This document shows, piece after piece, positions 31,681 through 40,471 of a DNA stretch of 45,543 nucleotides (position 1 is its first letter; each line of letters opens with the position of its first letter). The notes below the pieces were generated by a model. It was given only the letters and a program-made list of their open reading frames with translations, did no database searches and was not told the origin of the DNA. This DNA comes from a virus. The stretch is taken from IMG/VR virus record IMGVR_UViG_3300033064_001947, positions 1 to 45,543 of that record; one strand, written 5' to 3'. Both the position numbers and the translations under genes were made by a program.

Positions 31681-32225
31681 TTAATTGCCGATCCCTTTAA
31701 CCACGCTCCAATGAGCCATTGATTAGCCTTCTTAAATTGAACGCCGGCCGCACTATACCATACTTCAGCATGATCTAAAACAAACTTCTCCGCTTCATTT
31801 TCAGTATCAAAGATTTTATCATACATGATAACTTTATCTAGTTGATTCCAATCTCCAGAATGTGTTTGTGCTTCTCGGTCCTCACCTTTATATTCGCGTT
31901 TTGTATCCGTTATATATTTTTCCACCTTTTTTTGAACGACTGATTTTTTACCAGTATATGTCCTTATGGATGGACTCGAACCTTCAGTTAATACTTCCTC
32001 TCTAATTATTTGCTTTAATTTAATTCTACCTTCTTGTTTAGGTTTATCATAATCACCATCATCAAATATATTTAATTTTTTATGAATACGGAACGTCGCT
32101 ACCTTACGTCCATTAATAGTTGGCATTCCATGGTCATCTTTACCGATTTTTTTAATTACGGTTTTTTTATTTTTAAATTTTCCCGTTAAAATCGTATCCC
32201 CAATATTTACATCTATTTGTATCAT
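31677..32225 (-). CDS. Two-part protein with internal leader
   Basis: A 182-residue protein. Residues 1-55 are a small beta domain I recognise from other phages (GDTILTGKFKNKKTVIKKIG, then PTINGRKVATFRI). A leader-like segment IKLKQIIREEVLTE before glycine lies near residues 68-81. A cargo domain follows (YDKIFDTENEAEKFVLDHAE). As in 18488-18934, the leader joins two domains and cleavage would separate them. Confidence 0.68.
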   Translation of the reverse strand: MIQIDVNIGDTILTGKFKNKKTVIKKIGKDDHGMPTINGRKVATFRIHKKLNIFDDGDYDKPKQEGRIKLKQIIREEVLTEGSSPSIRTYTGKKSVVQKKVEKYITDTKREYKGEDREAQTHSGDWNQLDKVIMYDKIFDTENEAEKFVLDHAEVWYSAAGVQFKKANQWLIGAWLKGSAIK

Positions 32226-32509
32226 TAATACTCCACATTACCACTTGCAATTTTTTTATCAATTTGAATATGTAGTTTAAAATTCGGCGGAAGAACTTTT
32301 GTATTCCAAAGTGTTTCATAATTCTTTATATTTTCAACATCTTGGTTTGAAAACGGCCCGACAATATCAGCTGGCCATTCACCAAAATATTCTTTAACTT
32401 TATATGGCAAATCATCGGTAATATCACCTGCAACTAATTTGGCTCCGGTAATTAATTTTTTCTTTTCTTTTGCATCTGTTTCAATGAGAATTTTCATTTT
32501 TAACGTCAT
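32225..32509 (-). CDS. Small protein with MKILIE-type leader
   Basis: Ninety-four residues from an ATG with AGGA 6 bases upstream. The start MTLKMKILIETDAKEKKKLI has L-I-E before threonine. The cargo (LVAGDITDDLPYKVKEYFGE) is not recognised. One-base overlap with the 31677 gene downstream. Confidence 0.58.
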   Translation of the reverse strand: MTLKMKILIETDAKEKKKLITGAKLVAGDITDDLPYKVKEYFGEWPADIVGPFSNQDVENIKNYETLWNTKVLPPNFKLHIQIDKKIASGNVEY

Positions 32510-32517
32510 TTTAATTC

Positions 32518-32832
32518 CTAATTAGCTACCTTTACTAAACTTCTAATTGCCTGTTTCTTCGTTGGTTCTTCAATACCATCAATATCATCATCAACAGGAG
32601 TTCCAATCCATGATTCGCCAAACATCTTATCAAGTTTTTTCTGAACTACTCCTATCTGCTTTCCATAAAATGATACTGAAAACATTCCTTTACCAACTTT
32701 ATGTATATGCACTGCTTCATCAATATCAGGTTTTTGTGCAATTCCCGTATGAATACCTCCAAGAAACACTTTTGCTCCTGGTGGTGCCCCAAATGCTAGC
32801 TCTTGTAATATTAGTTTTTTTAATTTTATCAT
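32518..32832 (-). CDS. Small protein with MIKLKKLILQE leader
   Basis: A 104-residue protein: leader MIKLKKLILQE before leucine, then a glycine-rich stretch AFGAPPGAKVFLGGIHTG and an alpha/beta domain. Not recognised. Coupled by ATGA to the upstream hydrolase gene. Confidence 0.65.
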   Translation of the reverse strand: MIKLKKLILQELAFGAPPGAKVFLGGIHTGIAQKPDIDEAVHIHKVGKGMFSVSFYGKQIGVVQKKLDKMFGESWIGTPVDDDIDGIEEPTKKQAIRSLVKVAN

Positions 32833-33314
32833 TTAAATAATTTCTTAAATTTTGGACCTATATCAATTCCATTATCTTCTAAATACACTAAAGTTTTAAG
32901 ATATTTAATCTTTTGCCTTGGGTTTGGTTTATCATGTAAATTAACATACATATCACACAATTTGATATTCAATGCCTTATGTGATTTCTTTGCTAATATC
33001 AATACATATTCTTTATATGGATCCCCACGTCGATGTGTCAATAATTTAACAAATGCCAATACTTTATTACCAAACATCTGTTTTATCTGTGTTTCAATTT
33101 CTGCAGGATTTTTACTATCTTCAACCGTGTCATGAAGCCACGCTACTATTTGTTCAACCTCACCTAACCCCAGCTTTTTACATAATTTAGCCACCTTTTT
33201 TGGATGTGTAATATACGCTTCACCTGTACTACGCAATTGCCCAGAATGACTTGTTTTTGCAAACTCTTCAGCCTGTTCTAATTTCCCTTCTATTAAAAGT
33301 GTTAATTTAATCAT
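32829..33314 (-). CDS. SpoT/MESH1-like HD hydrolase with capsid-type leader
   Basis: A 161-residue protein: leader MIKLTLLIE before glycine, then an HD domain of the RelA/SpoT hydrolase type. Visible residues are His23 (TSHSGQLRSTGEAY), His37 (THPKKVA), the HD pair His61-Asp62 in LHDTVED, and Asp121 with Asn125 (KLCDMYVNLHD). Small enzymes of this type remove the 3' pyrophosphate of (p)ppGpp. A plausible role is to blunt the stringent response, possibly from the moment of injection if it is packaged. Another nucleotide substrate is possible. Confidence 0.85.
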   Translation of the reverse strand: MIKLTLLIEGKLEQAEEFAKTSHSGQLRSTGEAYITHPKKVAKLCKKLGLGEVEQIVAWLHDTVEDSKNPAEIETQIKQMFGNKVLAFVKLLTHRRGDPYKEYVLILAKKSHKALNIKLCDMYVNLHDKPNPRQKIKYLKTLVYLEDNGIDIGPKFKKLFK

Positions 33315-33342
33315 GTGTATTTACTCATATATAAATATCAAT

Positions 33343-33897
33343 TTATAAAAGTTTTGAAAGTTTATCTTTAATTTCATTTTGTTGTTGTTTAAAGCCTGCT
33401 ATAGCATCGTCGGCCGTCTTCAGTAACAATTCAGTATTGCCAGTCCATTTTTCTTCATCAACGGTCACACCATCTGCCGCAACTTGATTATAAAATTTTG
33501 GTAGTGGAGTTTTTTTCCATTCTACTACTGACGCTATTTGATCATCCAACCAAGATAATTTATTATTTAATATTATTTTCTGTTCATATTGCTTATATGT
33601 TCCATTAATTCTCATTTGCGTCTCTTCGGCCGTTACACAATTAAAACATTTTTTTCGTAGTACCCAAAATTTACTATCTAATTTAGTACGCATACCTTTA
33701 CCACACGCAGGGCAAACATATGGTGTACGAAATTCTTTAAATATTTCCAATCGTTTTTCTGCCTGGGCACTAGATTCATCACGTTTTTTCTTTTCTGCAT
33801 CACGAATTTCATTATTATCATTCATTGATACAAATATTTTTTTACTTGGCTCTCCACCATGTAAAATACTCTGTATAGCCCTATCTTCCTTTTTCAT
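33343..33897 (-). CDS. Zinc-finger T4-type phage protein
   Basis: A 184-residue protein with a four-cysteine finger CPACGKGMRTKLDSKFWVLR then KCFNC near residues 62-87, followed by a long helical part (LSWLDDQIASVVEWKKTPLP). I recognise the finger from conserved hypothetical genes of marine T4-type phages. It lacks a leader. Its role is unknown. Confidence 0.68.
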   Translation of the reverse strand: MKKEDRAIQSILHGGEPSKKIFVSMNDNNEIRDAEKKKRDESSAQAEKRLEIFKEFRTPYVCPACGKGMRTKLDSKFWVLRKKCFNCVTAEETQMRINGTYKQYEQKIILNNKLSWLDDQIASVVEWKKTPLPKFYNQVAADGVTVDEEKWTGNTELLLKTADDAIAGFKQQQNEIKDKLSKLL

Positions 33898-33898
33898 A

Positions 33899-34669
33899 TT
33901 AACCTCTTTTCGTTATTCCGTATATTTTTTTATATTTATAATAAGTTGGTATACTTATACCTAATTCATCACTTATCTTTGTCGCCGGCAATTTTTTTAA
34001 TAAAAAATTAACCATTTCATCACGAGTTACCTTGGGCGTCCAACATTTTTTCCGACCTTCAAGCACTCGCTTTCTATATTCAGGATCTTGCCATAAAATT
34101 TTATTCGCTTTAGTAACCGATTCACTAATTTTTTTACGAACCGCTGGATCTTGCATTGCTAATTTATGTTTTTTAGAATTTTTTATTCCATATGATATAT
34201 TAATACATGTTTTTTTAGAACGTTTCCGGCCGGAATGAGTTTTTTTCGCATTTTTTGCAAATAATTGTTTATTAGCTAAAGAGTGAGTTTTACCATAAAA
34301 CGGATTTTTTTCGCCGATCCTATCAATATTTCTCATTACAATTAATCCCTCAGGTGAATATATTTCTTCCCATGTTTTTCCTCGTTTCTTTTTATTAACA
34401 ATAACAGCAAATTCATTATACCCGCCTATTCCTCCCGGATATAAATTATATTCAGGATTTAATGCTTTTATCCAATAAATTTCACGATTATTTAATTCTT
34501 CACACGATTCACATAATTCAATAATAGTTTTTTTAAAATTCTCTTTACCATATTTTTTAATTGCACGCAAAATAAGTTTTCCGCTACCTAAATATAATTT
34601 ATTATTAGTAGATTGTTGGCCAACATATATTTTACCATTTATTAAATTTGTAGTTTTATATATAAACAT
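33899..34669 (-). mobile_element. GIY-YIG homing endonuclease gene
   Basis: A 256-residue protein from the ATG at 34669, chosen because AGGGAGG lies 6 bases before it. The GIY-YIG domain starts MFIYKTTNLINGKIYVGQQS, with YLGSG, AIKKYGKENF and NREIYWI. NUMOD-type repeats and a C-terminal helix-turn-helix (PATKISDELGISIPTYYKYK) follow. It is related to the endonuclease at 19546. It lies between a zinc-finger gene and the nucleotidyltransferase-ligase gene. Confidence 0.9.
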
Positions 34670-34719
34670 AAAAACCTCCCTGTTTAATATAAATATCAAA
34701 AAATTTAATTTTACAGGAG

Positions 34720-37107
34720 TTATCTATTAAACTTTAACATTCCAATAATCTGATTAAGGCTACTATAATTTCCGGTTATCTTAAAAAGTTCTCCTTTATA
34801 TAAAAATGTTATACCTTCGGAAGGAACAATTTTTTCAAGTCCACCATAAGAATTAATCTTTTCCAATTGTTGTGTTAATAATTCTATTTTTTTAGGGTCC
34901 CCACCCGATTGAATTTGTTTAATAGTATTATCTACATCCTTCTTTATTTTTTGAACTGCAATTTCCGGATTAGCAGTAAGGAATCCACTCATATTACTTA
35001 ATATTTCAGTACCCAATTCAAAAAATAACTTTTCAAACGGCAAAATATTTTGCTTAACATATTTTTTATGATCAGTTTTATCAAATGTTAATGCCCACTC
35101 AAGAAATTTTTCATTTTGAATAGTTTTTTTCATTTGTGGAATTGTATATGATTTATCAAAAAATGCCCAACGCTTAGTCAATTTTACTAAAATACCATAT
35201 GGTATTTGATATTTATTTTGTTTTGCACTATTATAAATAAACTCTTCCCAAAATTTTTGATGATATAATCCAAATGAATCTTTATCAGATAAATTATATT
35301 GTTTCTGCAATTTGTTTAATATTGATAAAAAATATTTACGTTTCTTTGTAAAATCTTGATGTTTAGGAACTGTTAATATTTGAGGTTTAATAATTTTATA
35401 TTTAGATTGAATATGTTGATTTATTTGCCTAATCATCCCTTCAAGAACTCTCGCATCAGATTTTATATATTCTATTGGATTACCCAATTTATCAAACCGT
35501 GTAGATCCATGAAATTGTAAAACTGCTTTATCATAATTAATAACATTAGCGGAGGCCGGCCAGATAACTTCAAGATTCATAAATTTTTCGCCTTCGGCAA
35601 ATATTTTTTGTTTTTGTTTATCACTTAACCCACTAATAGCTTTTTGCAAATCTTTCATCGCAAATACAAATGCGTCCTTAATATCGCCACGACCACTAAA
35701 CTTAGAAACCATACCATTTAAATCTAATGCATTTTCACCAAAATTCTTTCGGTCGCCTTTATTTCTAGCCGCAATAAGTTTATTATTTTTCCAGCTGATC
35801 GCGAGTGCTTGACCATCCGTCTTTTCTGCTACGTCACCCTCAACATCCAATCTACCCGATAATCCTAACGTAATAATTCGTTTAAAATCTCCAAAAGTCA
35901 AATTTTTATTATCAAACGGATGCTGAAGATGACCGAAACTGCCCCCTTCTAATAATAACTTATCTTCTAACACACCACTAACCTCTTTATTAACCTCTTC
36001 ATGCAATCCGAGTTTTCTCAAAATATCATCTGTATTTCCAGTATCTCCATCCGCTCCAGGTAATTCAGGGGCTTCTACATCAACACCGGTTGTAGTACGA
36101 TCCTTGACTCCTAACCAAGTAACTACCCTCCAACCCAACGGAGCCAAAACATCTCGCATTTGATTTTTATATTTTTGTACTGGATTTGCATATCCCTGAC
36201 CGTCACCGGATTTACCATATGCTACTGCTGGAACAATATTGTAAGACATTGTATAATCAATTTCCGGATCTTCTGCACCAGTGGATAAAATATATTGTAC
36301 AAGTTTCCAACCCACATCTTCATACATTGATTTAATCCATGCACTAGATTGAGTTTTATATTCTGTAAATGATTTATAAAAAGTTGGCGGACCATCATCA
36401 ACCGGAGCCAATGTTGTTTCTGTTGCTTCTTTTAGAATAGAGGCAATATCATTTTCTGCAATAAATTCAATAATTAAATCTTCATTTAAATATGGTGTTA
36501 ATGGTTTAATTTCTCCTTCATTAAATTTTTTAATCATATTACCATATATGTGTTCATCAAAATAACCAAATATTCGTTTAAAATCTTCTTTTGTTTTTAA
36601 ATGCTTGCGTATTTCAGTACCGCTCAATTCTTTTTCACCAAATTTAACAGAAACGTGTGGGACTTTATAAACATAACCATGCACATTATGACCTTCTAAT
36701 GCACTATCATCAAAATGTTGAAAATAAGATTTTTCACCACTCTTTTTTACCCCAGGTTTTAAACGAGATGCATCTTTTTCTCCTAATATATAAACAATTG
36801 CATATTTCTTAGGATCATATCTTTCAGTTACAGATTTAGCAATATATGGACTTTTTTCAAGCGCAATACGATTTTTAGGAACTCCCATTTTAATCAAATG
36901 TTTGACTTTTTCTTTAAAATCTAGTGGGCTATTTTTATCTACTTTGTTAGATGTAGAAATAAACACTTTATCAAATTTAGTAAGTAACGCCTCATATACT
37001 TTTTTATGATGTGGACCAAATGGGTTGAACCTGCCGGGATAAACTGCAATCACTTTACGCTTAACACCGTCCACTTTTAATTCCAATAAAATATCTGTCA
37101 ATAACAT
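34720..37107 (-). CDS. Nucleotidyltransferase and ligase-like fusion with capsid-type leader
   Basis: A 795-residue protein. After the leader MLLTDILLE, residues about 18-170 form a cytidylyltransferase-superfamily domain (YPGRFNPFGPHHKKVYEAL at 23-41, LSGTEIRKHL at 161-170). A middle part follows. After LLLE387 before glycine comes a domain with K-T-D-G (429-432), the lysine motif of ATP-dependent DNA/RNA ligases, then RNKGDRKNFGENAL and FMNLEVIWP. Sites ILKE227/A and LLLE387/G could release three pieces. I recognise the ligase-like region (FGHLQHPF ... KTDGQALAISW) from other marine T4-type phages. NMN or FAD-type chemistry and RNA repair are possible roles. Confidence 0.8.
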   Translation of the reverse strand: MLLTDILLELKVDGVKRKVIAVYPGRFNPFGPHHKKVYEALLTKFDKVFISTSNKVDKNSPLDFKEKVKHLIKMGVPKNRIALEKSPYIAKSVTERYDPKKYAIVYILGEKDASRLKPGVKKSGEKSYFQHFDDSALEGHNVHGYVYKVPHVSVKFGEKELSGTEIRKHLKTKEDFKRIFGYFDEHIYGNMIKKFNEGEIKPLTPYLNEDLIIEFIAENDIASILKEATETTLAPVDDGPPTFYKSFTEYKTQSSAWIKSMYEDVGWKLVQYILSTGAEDPEIDYTMSYNIVPAVAYGKSGDGQGYANPVQKYKNQMRDVLAPLGWRVVTWLGVKDRTTTGVDVEAPELPGADGDTGNTDDILRKLGLHEEVNKEVSGVLEDKLLLEGGSFGHLQHPFDNKNLTFGDFKRIITLGLSGRLDVEGDVAEKTDGQALAISWKNNKLIAARNKGDRKNFGENALDLNGMVSKFSGRGDIKDAFVFAMKDLQKAISGLSDKQKQKIFAEGEKFMNLEVIWPASANVINYDKAVLQFHGSTRFDKLGNPIEYIKSDARVLEGMIRQINQHIQSKYKIIKPQILTVPKHQDFTKKRKYFLSILNKLQKQYNLSDKDSFGLYHQKFWEEFIYNSAKQNKYQIPYGILVKLTKRWAFFDKSYTIPQMKKTIQNEKFLEWALTFDKTDHKKYVKQNILPFEKLFFELGTEILSNMSGFLTANPEIAVQKIKKDVDNTIKQIQSGGDPKKIELLTQQLEKINSYGGLEKIVPSEGITFLYKGELFKITGNYSSLNQIIGMLKFNR

Positions 37108-37862
37108 TATTTTTTTGCTTTCAATATTTTTTGATTTTCAATCCATCTACGGCCAATTTTATTTTTAACTGGAGCTTTAGCAAATTTATCAATATGCTGT
37201 TTAGCTATTGGGCCAAAATGTTTTTCTGGATCGTTAAGAAATTTTGAATTATCTACAACCACAAAATTTTTACCAAACAATTGATGGAACTTTCCAATAT
37301 TTTCTTGTACGCCATTCCATGCTAATTCAACAAATTTCGGATCGAGTTTACGTGCACGAGCCATATTACGTTTTTGCGCTATAGCAAGTGAAGTATTTAC
37401 AAATACCATAAAAGTATCATACCCTAAATCTTTTAATTCTTGCTGTTGAGATTGTATATTATTATAATTACGCCCTGTACCATCTATTATTAATCCTAAT
37501 CTGCCATTCATATATAATTTTTTACGTTGAGCAGTTAATTCTTTTGCGAATGATCTTAAAGATGCGCCTAATTCTTCAGTATCTTTATGAGTTAAATCAT
37601 AAAATACTTCTTTTGGCATTTTATCCAAATCAGTACCAAATCCATATTTCTTTAATAATGTTTCTAATTCAGTATCAGAATTAACCATCTTCATACCTGT
37701 GTATGAAATATTAATTTTATCTGGCACTCCAAATAATTGCTTAGTAACAAATGTTTTACCACTTCCAGGTCCTCCTGCTAAAAACACCGCTTTAAGAATG
37801 CCTGGATCATAAACTCCTTCATTCAATAATTCTGCTAATTTAATTATTTCCGTTTTCGCCAT
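37107..37862 (-). CDS. P-loop kinase (zeta-toxin-like) with capsid-type leader
   Basis: A 251-residue protein: leader MAKTEIIKLAELLNE before glycine, then Walker A GGPGSGKT (residues 30-37) and a kinase-like fold with LGLIIDGTGRNYNNI and an arginine-rich lid (AQKRNMARARKLD). It resembles the AAA_33/zeta-toxin group, which phosphorylates nucleotides, sugars or polynucleotide ends. Its position between the ligase fusion and the SWIM protein may suggest polynucleotide end repair, but the substrate cannot be read. It overlaps the SWIM gene end by 19 bases and the ligase start by one base. Confidence 0.82.
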   Translation of the reverse strand: MAKTEIIKLAELLNEGVYDPGILKAVFLAGGPGSGKTFVTKQLFGVPDKINISYTGMKMVNSDTELETLLKKYGFGTDLDKMPKEVFYDLTHKDTEELGASLRSFAKELTAQRKKLYMNGRLGLIIDGTGRNYNNIQSQQQELKDLGYDTFMVFVNTSLAIAQKRNMARARKLDPKFVELAWNGVQENIGKFHQLFGKNFVVVDNSKFLNDPEKHFGPIAKQHIDKFAKAPVKNKIGRRWIENQKILKAKK

Positions 37863-38341
37863 TTTAATTTCCCTAAATCTTTTTTCTTGATATATTCTTT
37901 AACTATTGGCCACGATGCAGTAATATGTTTACAAAAACTTAATTTATATTCAGGATTTGTAATATCTGGCATTCGACCATTACTTTCAACTCTTCGCGCT
38001 GAATTTCTTTTCCACAATACTGTTTCCCAACGATATTTAAAATCTGGGCACGTACAATTTGCATAAATTGACATATTACCTTGACCGATTCTTTTCCAAT
38101 TATCTTCAGTAATTGGCATTGTAGTCGGCGTTCTAAAATTTATATCGTAACTTGTACCAGATTTTGATTGAGATTGTGCTTTACATAAAAATCGCATCAC
38201 TCCACCTTTAGCAGTCTGCTTTCTAATTACCGTAGATAAATGAGCATTAATACTTTCCGCACGGCTTTTACGCATGGGATCAGTACGTTTATTAATTACA
38301 TTTAATCTAAGTTCGTTTAATATATTTTTTAAATTAATCAT
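37844..38341 (-). CDS. SWIM zinc-finger protein with capsid-type leader
   Basis: A 165-residue protein from the ATG at 38341, chosen because it starts exactly with the leader MINLKNILNE before leucine; longer in-frame ATGs lie inside the upstream endonuclease gene. The SWIM motif C96-x-C98 ... C137-x-H139 (NCTCPDFKYRW ... FCKHI) is complete. SWIM fingers bind DNA or proteins. Confidence 0.78.
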   Translation of the reverse strand: MINLKNILNELRLNVINKRTDPMRKSRAESINAHLSTVIRKQTAKGGVMRFLCKAQSQSKSGTSYDINFRTPTTMPITEDNWKRIGQGNMSIYANCTCPDFKYRWETVLWKRNSARRVESNGRMPDITNPEYKLSFCKHITASWPIVKEYIKKKDLGKLKWRKRK

Positions 38342-39032
38342 AATCACTTTTTCGCCCTTTGGATAAATTTTCCCGCCAGGGTAACATTTGTAAATTTTTA
38401 AAATTACCAATTTTTTCGTATGGAATATTTTTAAAAAACCCATCATGGATTGAAATTTTATGATCTAAGTGGTATGCATTAGGATTAATATCACATCTAC
38501 CCCGCTTCTCAATATTTTCTAATAAATATAATGGTTGTTTATTTGTTTCTCTATTTACCAATAGCCTATACCGTTTATATTCGGGTAGCCGTTTTAAAAA
38601 ATCATCATATGACATTCCCCACAAACCATAAAAAGATTTTTCGCGATGATCCAGGTGAGCTTCCTCTGTCATATTTTGTAAATACTTTTTACTACCGATT
38701 CTTAAATTCTCAATCCATTTTTTTGTAAATGTTCTTCGTTTCCCTAAATACCTATTACGAGTAATTTCAATCATTTTTTCACTCTGTAAATGACAGGTTA
38801 AACAGTTTCTACCTTGTTTAATTGCATATAAATAAGATCCTTTATTTTTATAAACCACTTCATTTTTACATTTTGGACATATTCTTATAAAAATTCCCTT
38901 ACTCTTAATCCTATTATATTTAGCCCTACATGGAATACATACAATATTATTTTTTATTGAAGTCTCATATGCCTTTTTATATTTATATTTAATATATTCA
39001 TCACAATCAGGACATTCTTTTTTATATATCAT
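38334..39032 (-). mobile_element. HNH-type homing endonuclease gene
   Basis: A 232-residue protein with four CxxC zinc motifs (CPDC 7-10, CIPC 32-35, CPKC 52-55, CLTC 77-80) and a C-terminal HNH-like region (YHLDHKISIH, then NFKNLQMLPWRENLSKG). It is a free-standing insertion between two cargo genes, overlapping the upstream one by a base and the downstream one by 8 bases. It has no capsid leader, unlike both neighbours. Confidence 0.8.
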
Positions 39033-40471
39033 TATTTATACTTCCTCAATACGTTTTTCACCACGCTCATAGCCTGCGATCTCGTGATTCTAGGATTTTC
39101 TAAATATTCCTCTTCAACAGCTTTTAATAATACACCTAACAATGGACCCGGGTTTAAATTAAATTTTTTCATAATATCATTACCATTAACTGGTAAAACA
39201 ATTTTTCCACCCTGACCCATATCTAAATCTTTTAATCTATTTCTAATTCCAGGAATCTGATCTGGCATATTATAATCTGGATGGTGTGCATTATTATCGC
39301 TTGCTATGACATCTAATGTTGCCTCCAAATGATCACCTAAATCTCGTTTTAATTTACGTAATGCCTTATCTGAGATTTGATCTCCTTTTGGGCCAGCTTG
39401 TTTAGTTCTCATATGACTACTAACTATTTTAACAACCACATTTATAATGTTAGAGGGATATTTTAACCGCATCATAATATCACGCGTTATCTCACCAGAA
39501 ACCCGCTCGTGCTCATAAAAATGTATTTCTTTTTTAACCACCGTTTTTGTAGCAGATTTACCAATATCATGAAAAAGGGCAGCTAATCTTGTTGTTAAAT
39601 CGGGCGGAACATTTTTTAATACTTCTAATGTATGTTTTCCTGCTGACCACTTATGAAATTTATTTTGTTTTAATTTATGCAATTTATCGAGTTCTGGAAT
39701 AACAAACTTTGATAATCCAGTAATTCTCATTAATTTAACTGCTTTATCTGGATATCCTGTTACTAACATTTTATCTAATTCATCACGAATACGTTCCATT
39801 GATATATTTTTCAATTGTAATGCATTTTTCTTTAATGCACGAATCATAAACATTGGAAGTTTCCAGTTATATTTAACAGTAAATCTAATCGCCCTTAACA
39901 TTCTAAGTGGGTCTTCCGTAAATATTATATCTGGATCCATTGGTGTTTGAATAATACCAGACCTAATATCATTTTTACCTTGACCAGTAAAATCTAATAT
40001 TTCACCGGTTGTTAAATCCTTCAGTAAGCTATTCACTGTAAAATCACGACGTTCAACATCTTGTTTTAATGTTCCAGTGCCAACTTCTGGTTTACGGCTT
40101 CCTTTAGTATATTTTTCTGTTCTGGCCATAACCGCTTCAATTTCCAACTCTGATAAATCAACACCTTTATGCTTTACACCATACAATTGAAATTTAGCAG
40201 TACCAAACTTTGGGTAAGTTACAGGATTACTGCCACTTTTATATTTACCAATTTTCTTTGTAATCCACTCTGCAAATTTTATTCCACCATCTGGAGTGGA
40301 TACAACTAAATCAATATCTTTTATCGGCAATCCCAACAATTCATCACGTACTGCGCCTCCTGCCACATAAACTTTACCTTTAAATGGTGATTTTTTAATC
40401 ATCTTACTAAGATAATCCATTGCCGCTTTCTCTTTTTTACCCTCTAATAATATGTTTTTTAATTTAATCAT
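39032..40471 (-). CDS. CCA-adding/poly(A) polymerase-type nucleotidyltransferase with capsid-type leader
   Basis: A 479-residue protein: leader MIKLKNILLE before glycine, then a class II tRNA nucleotidyltransferase: GGAVRDELLG with DIDLVV (Asp pair), RRDFTVNSLL, EDPLRMLRAIRF, then an HD domain (LAALFHDIGKSATKT ... YEHERVSG). The family adds CCA to tRNA 3' ends or adenylates RNA; the HD domain acts as a phosphohydrolase or phosphodiesterase. A role in repairing or altering tRNAs early in infection would fit packaging in the head. ATGA coupling with the neighbouring metalloprotease gene. Confidence 0.9.
   Translation of the reverse strand: MIKLKNILLEGKKEKAAMDYLSKMIKKSPFKGKVYVAGGAVRDELLGLPIKDIDLVVSTPDGGIKFAEWITKKIGKYKSGSNPVTYPKFGTAKFQLYGVKHKGVDLSELEIEAVMARTEKYTKGSRKPEVGTGTLKQDVERRDFTVNSLLKDLTTGEILDFTGQGKNDIRSGIIQTPMDPDIIFTEDPLRMLRAIRFTVKYNWKLPMFMIRALKKNALQLKNISMERIRDELDKMLVTGYPDKAVKLMRITGLSKFVIPELDKLHKLKQNKFHKWSAGKHTLEVLKNVPPDLTTRLAALFHDIGKSATKTVVKKEIHFYEHERVSGEITRDIMMRLKYPSNIINVVVKIVSSHMRTKQAGPKGDQISDKALRKLKRDLGDHLEATLDVIASDNNAHHPDYNMPDQIPGIRNRLKDLDMGQGGKIVLPVNGNDIMKKFNLNPGPLLGVLLKAVEEEYLENPRITRSQAMSVVKNVLRKYK

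Noticed and set aside
38334-38446. Longer N-terminus for the SWIM-finger protein (start at 38446)
   Set aside because: The extra 35 residues overlap the endonuclease gene, and the start at 38341 places the shared leader exactly at the N-terminus.
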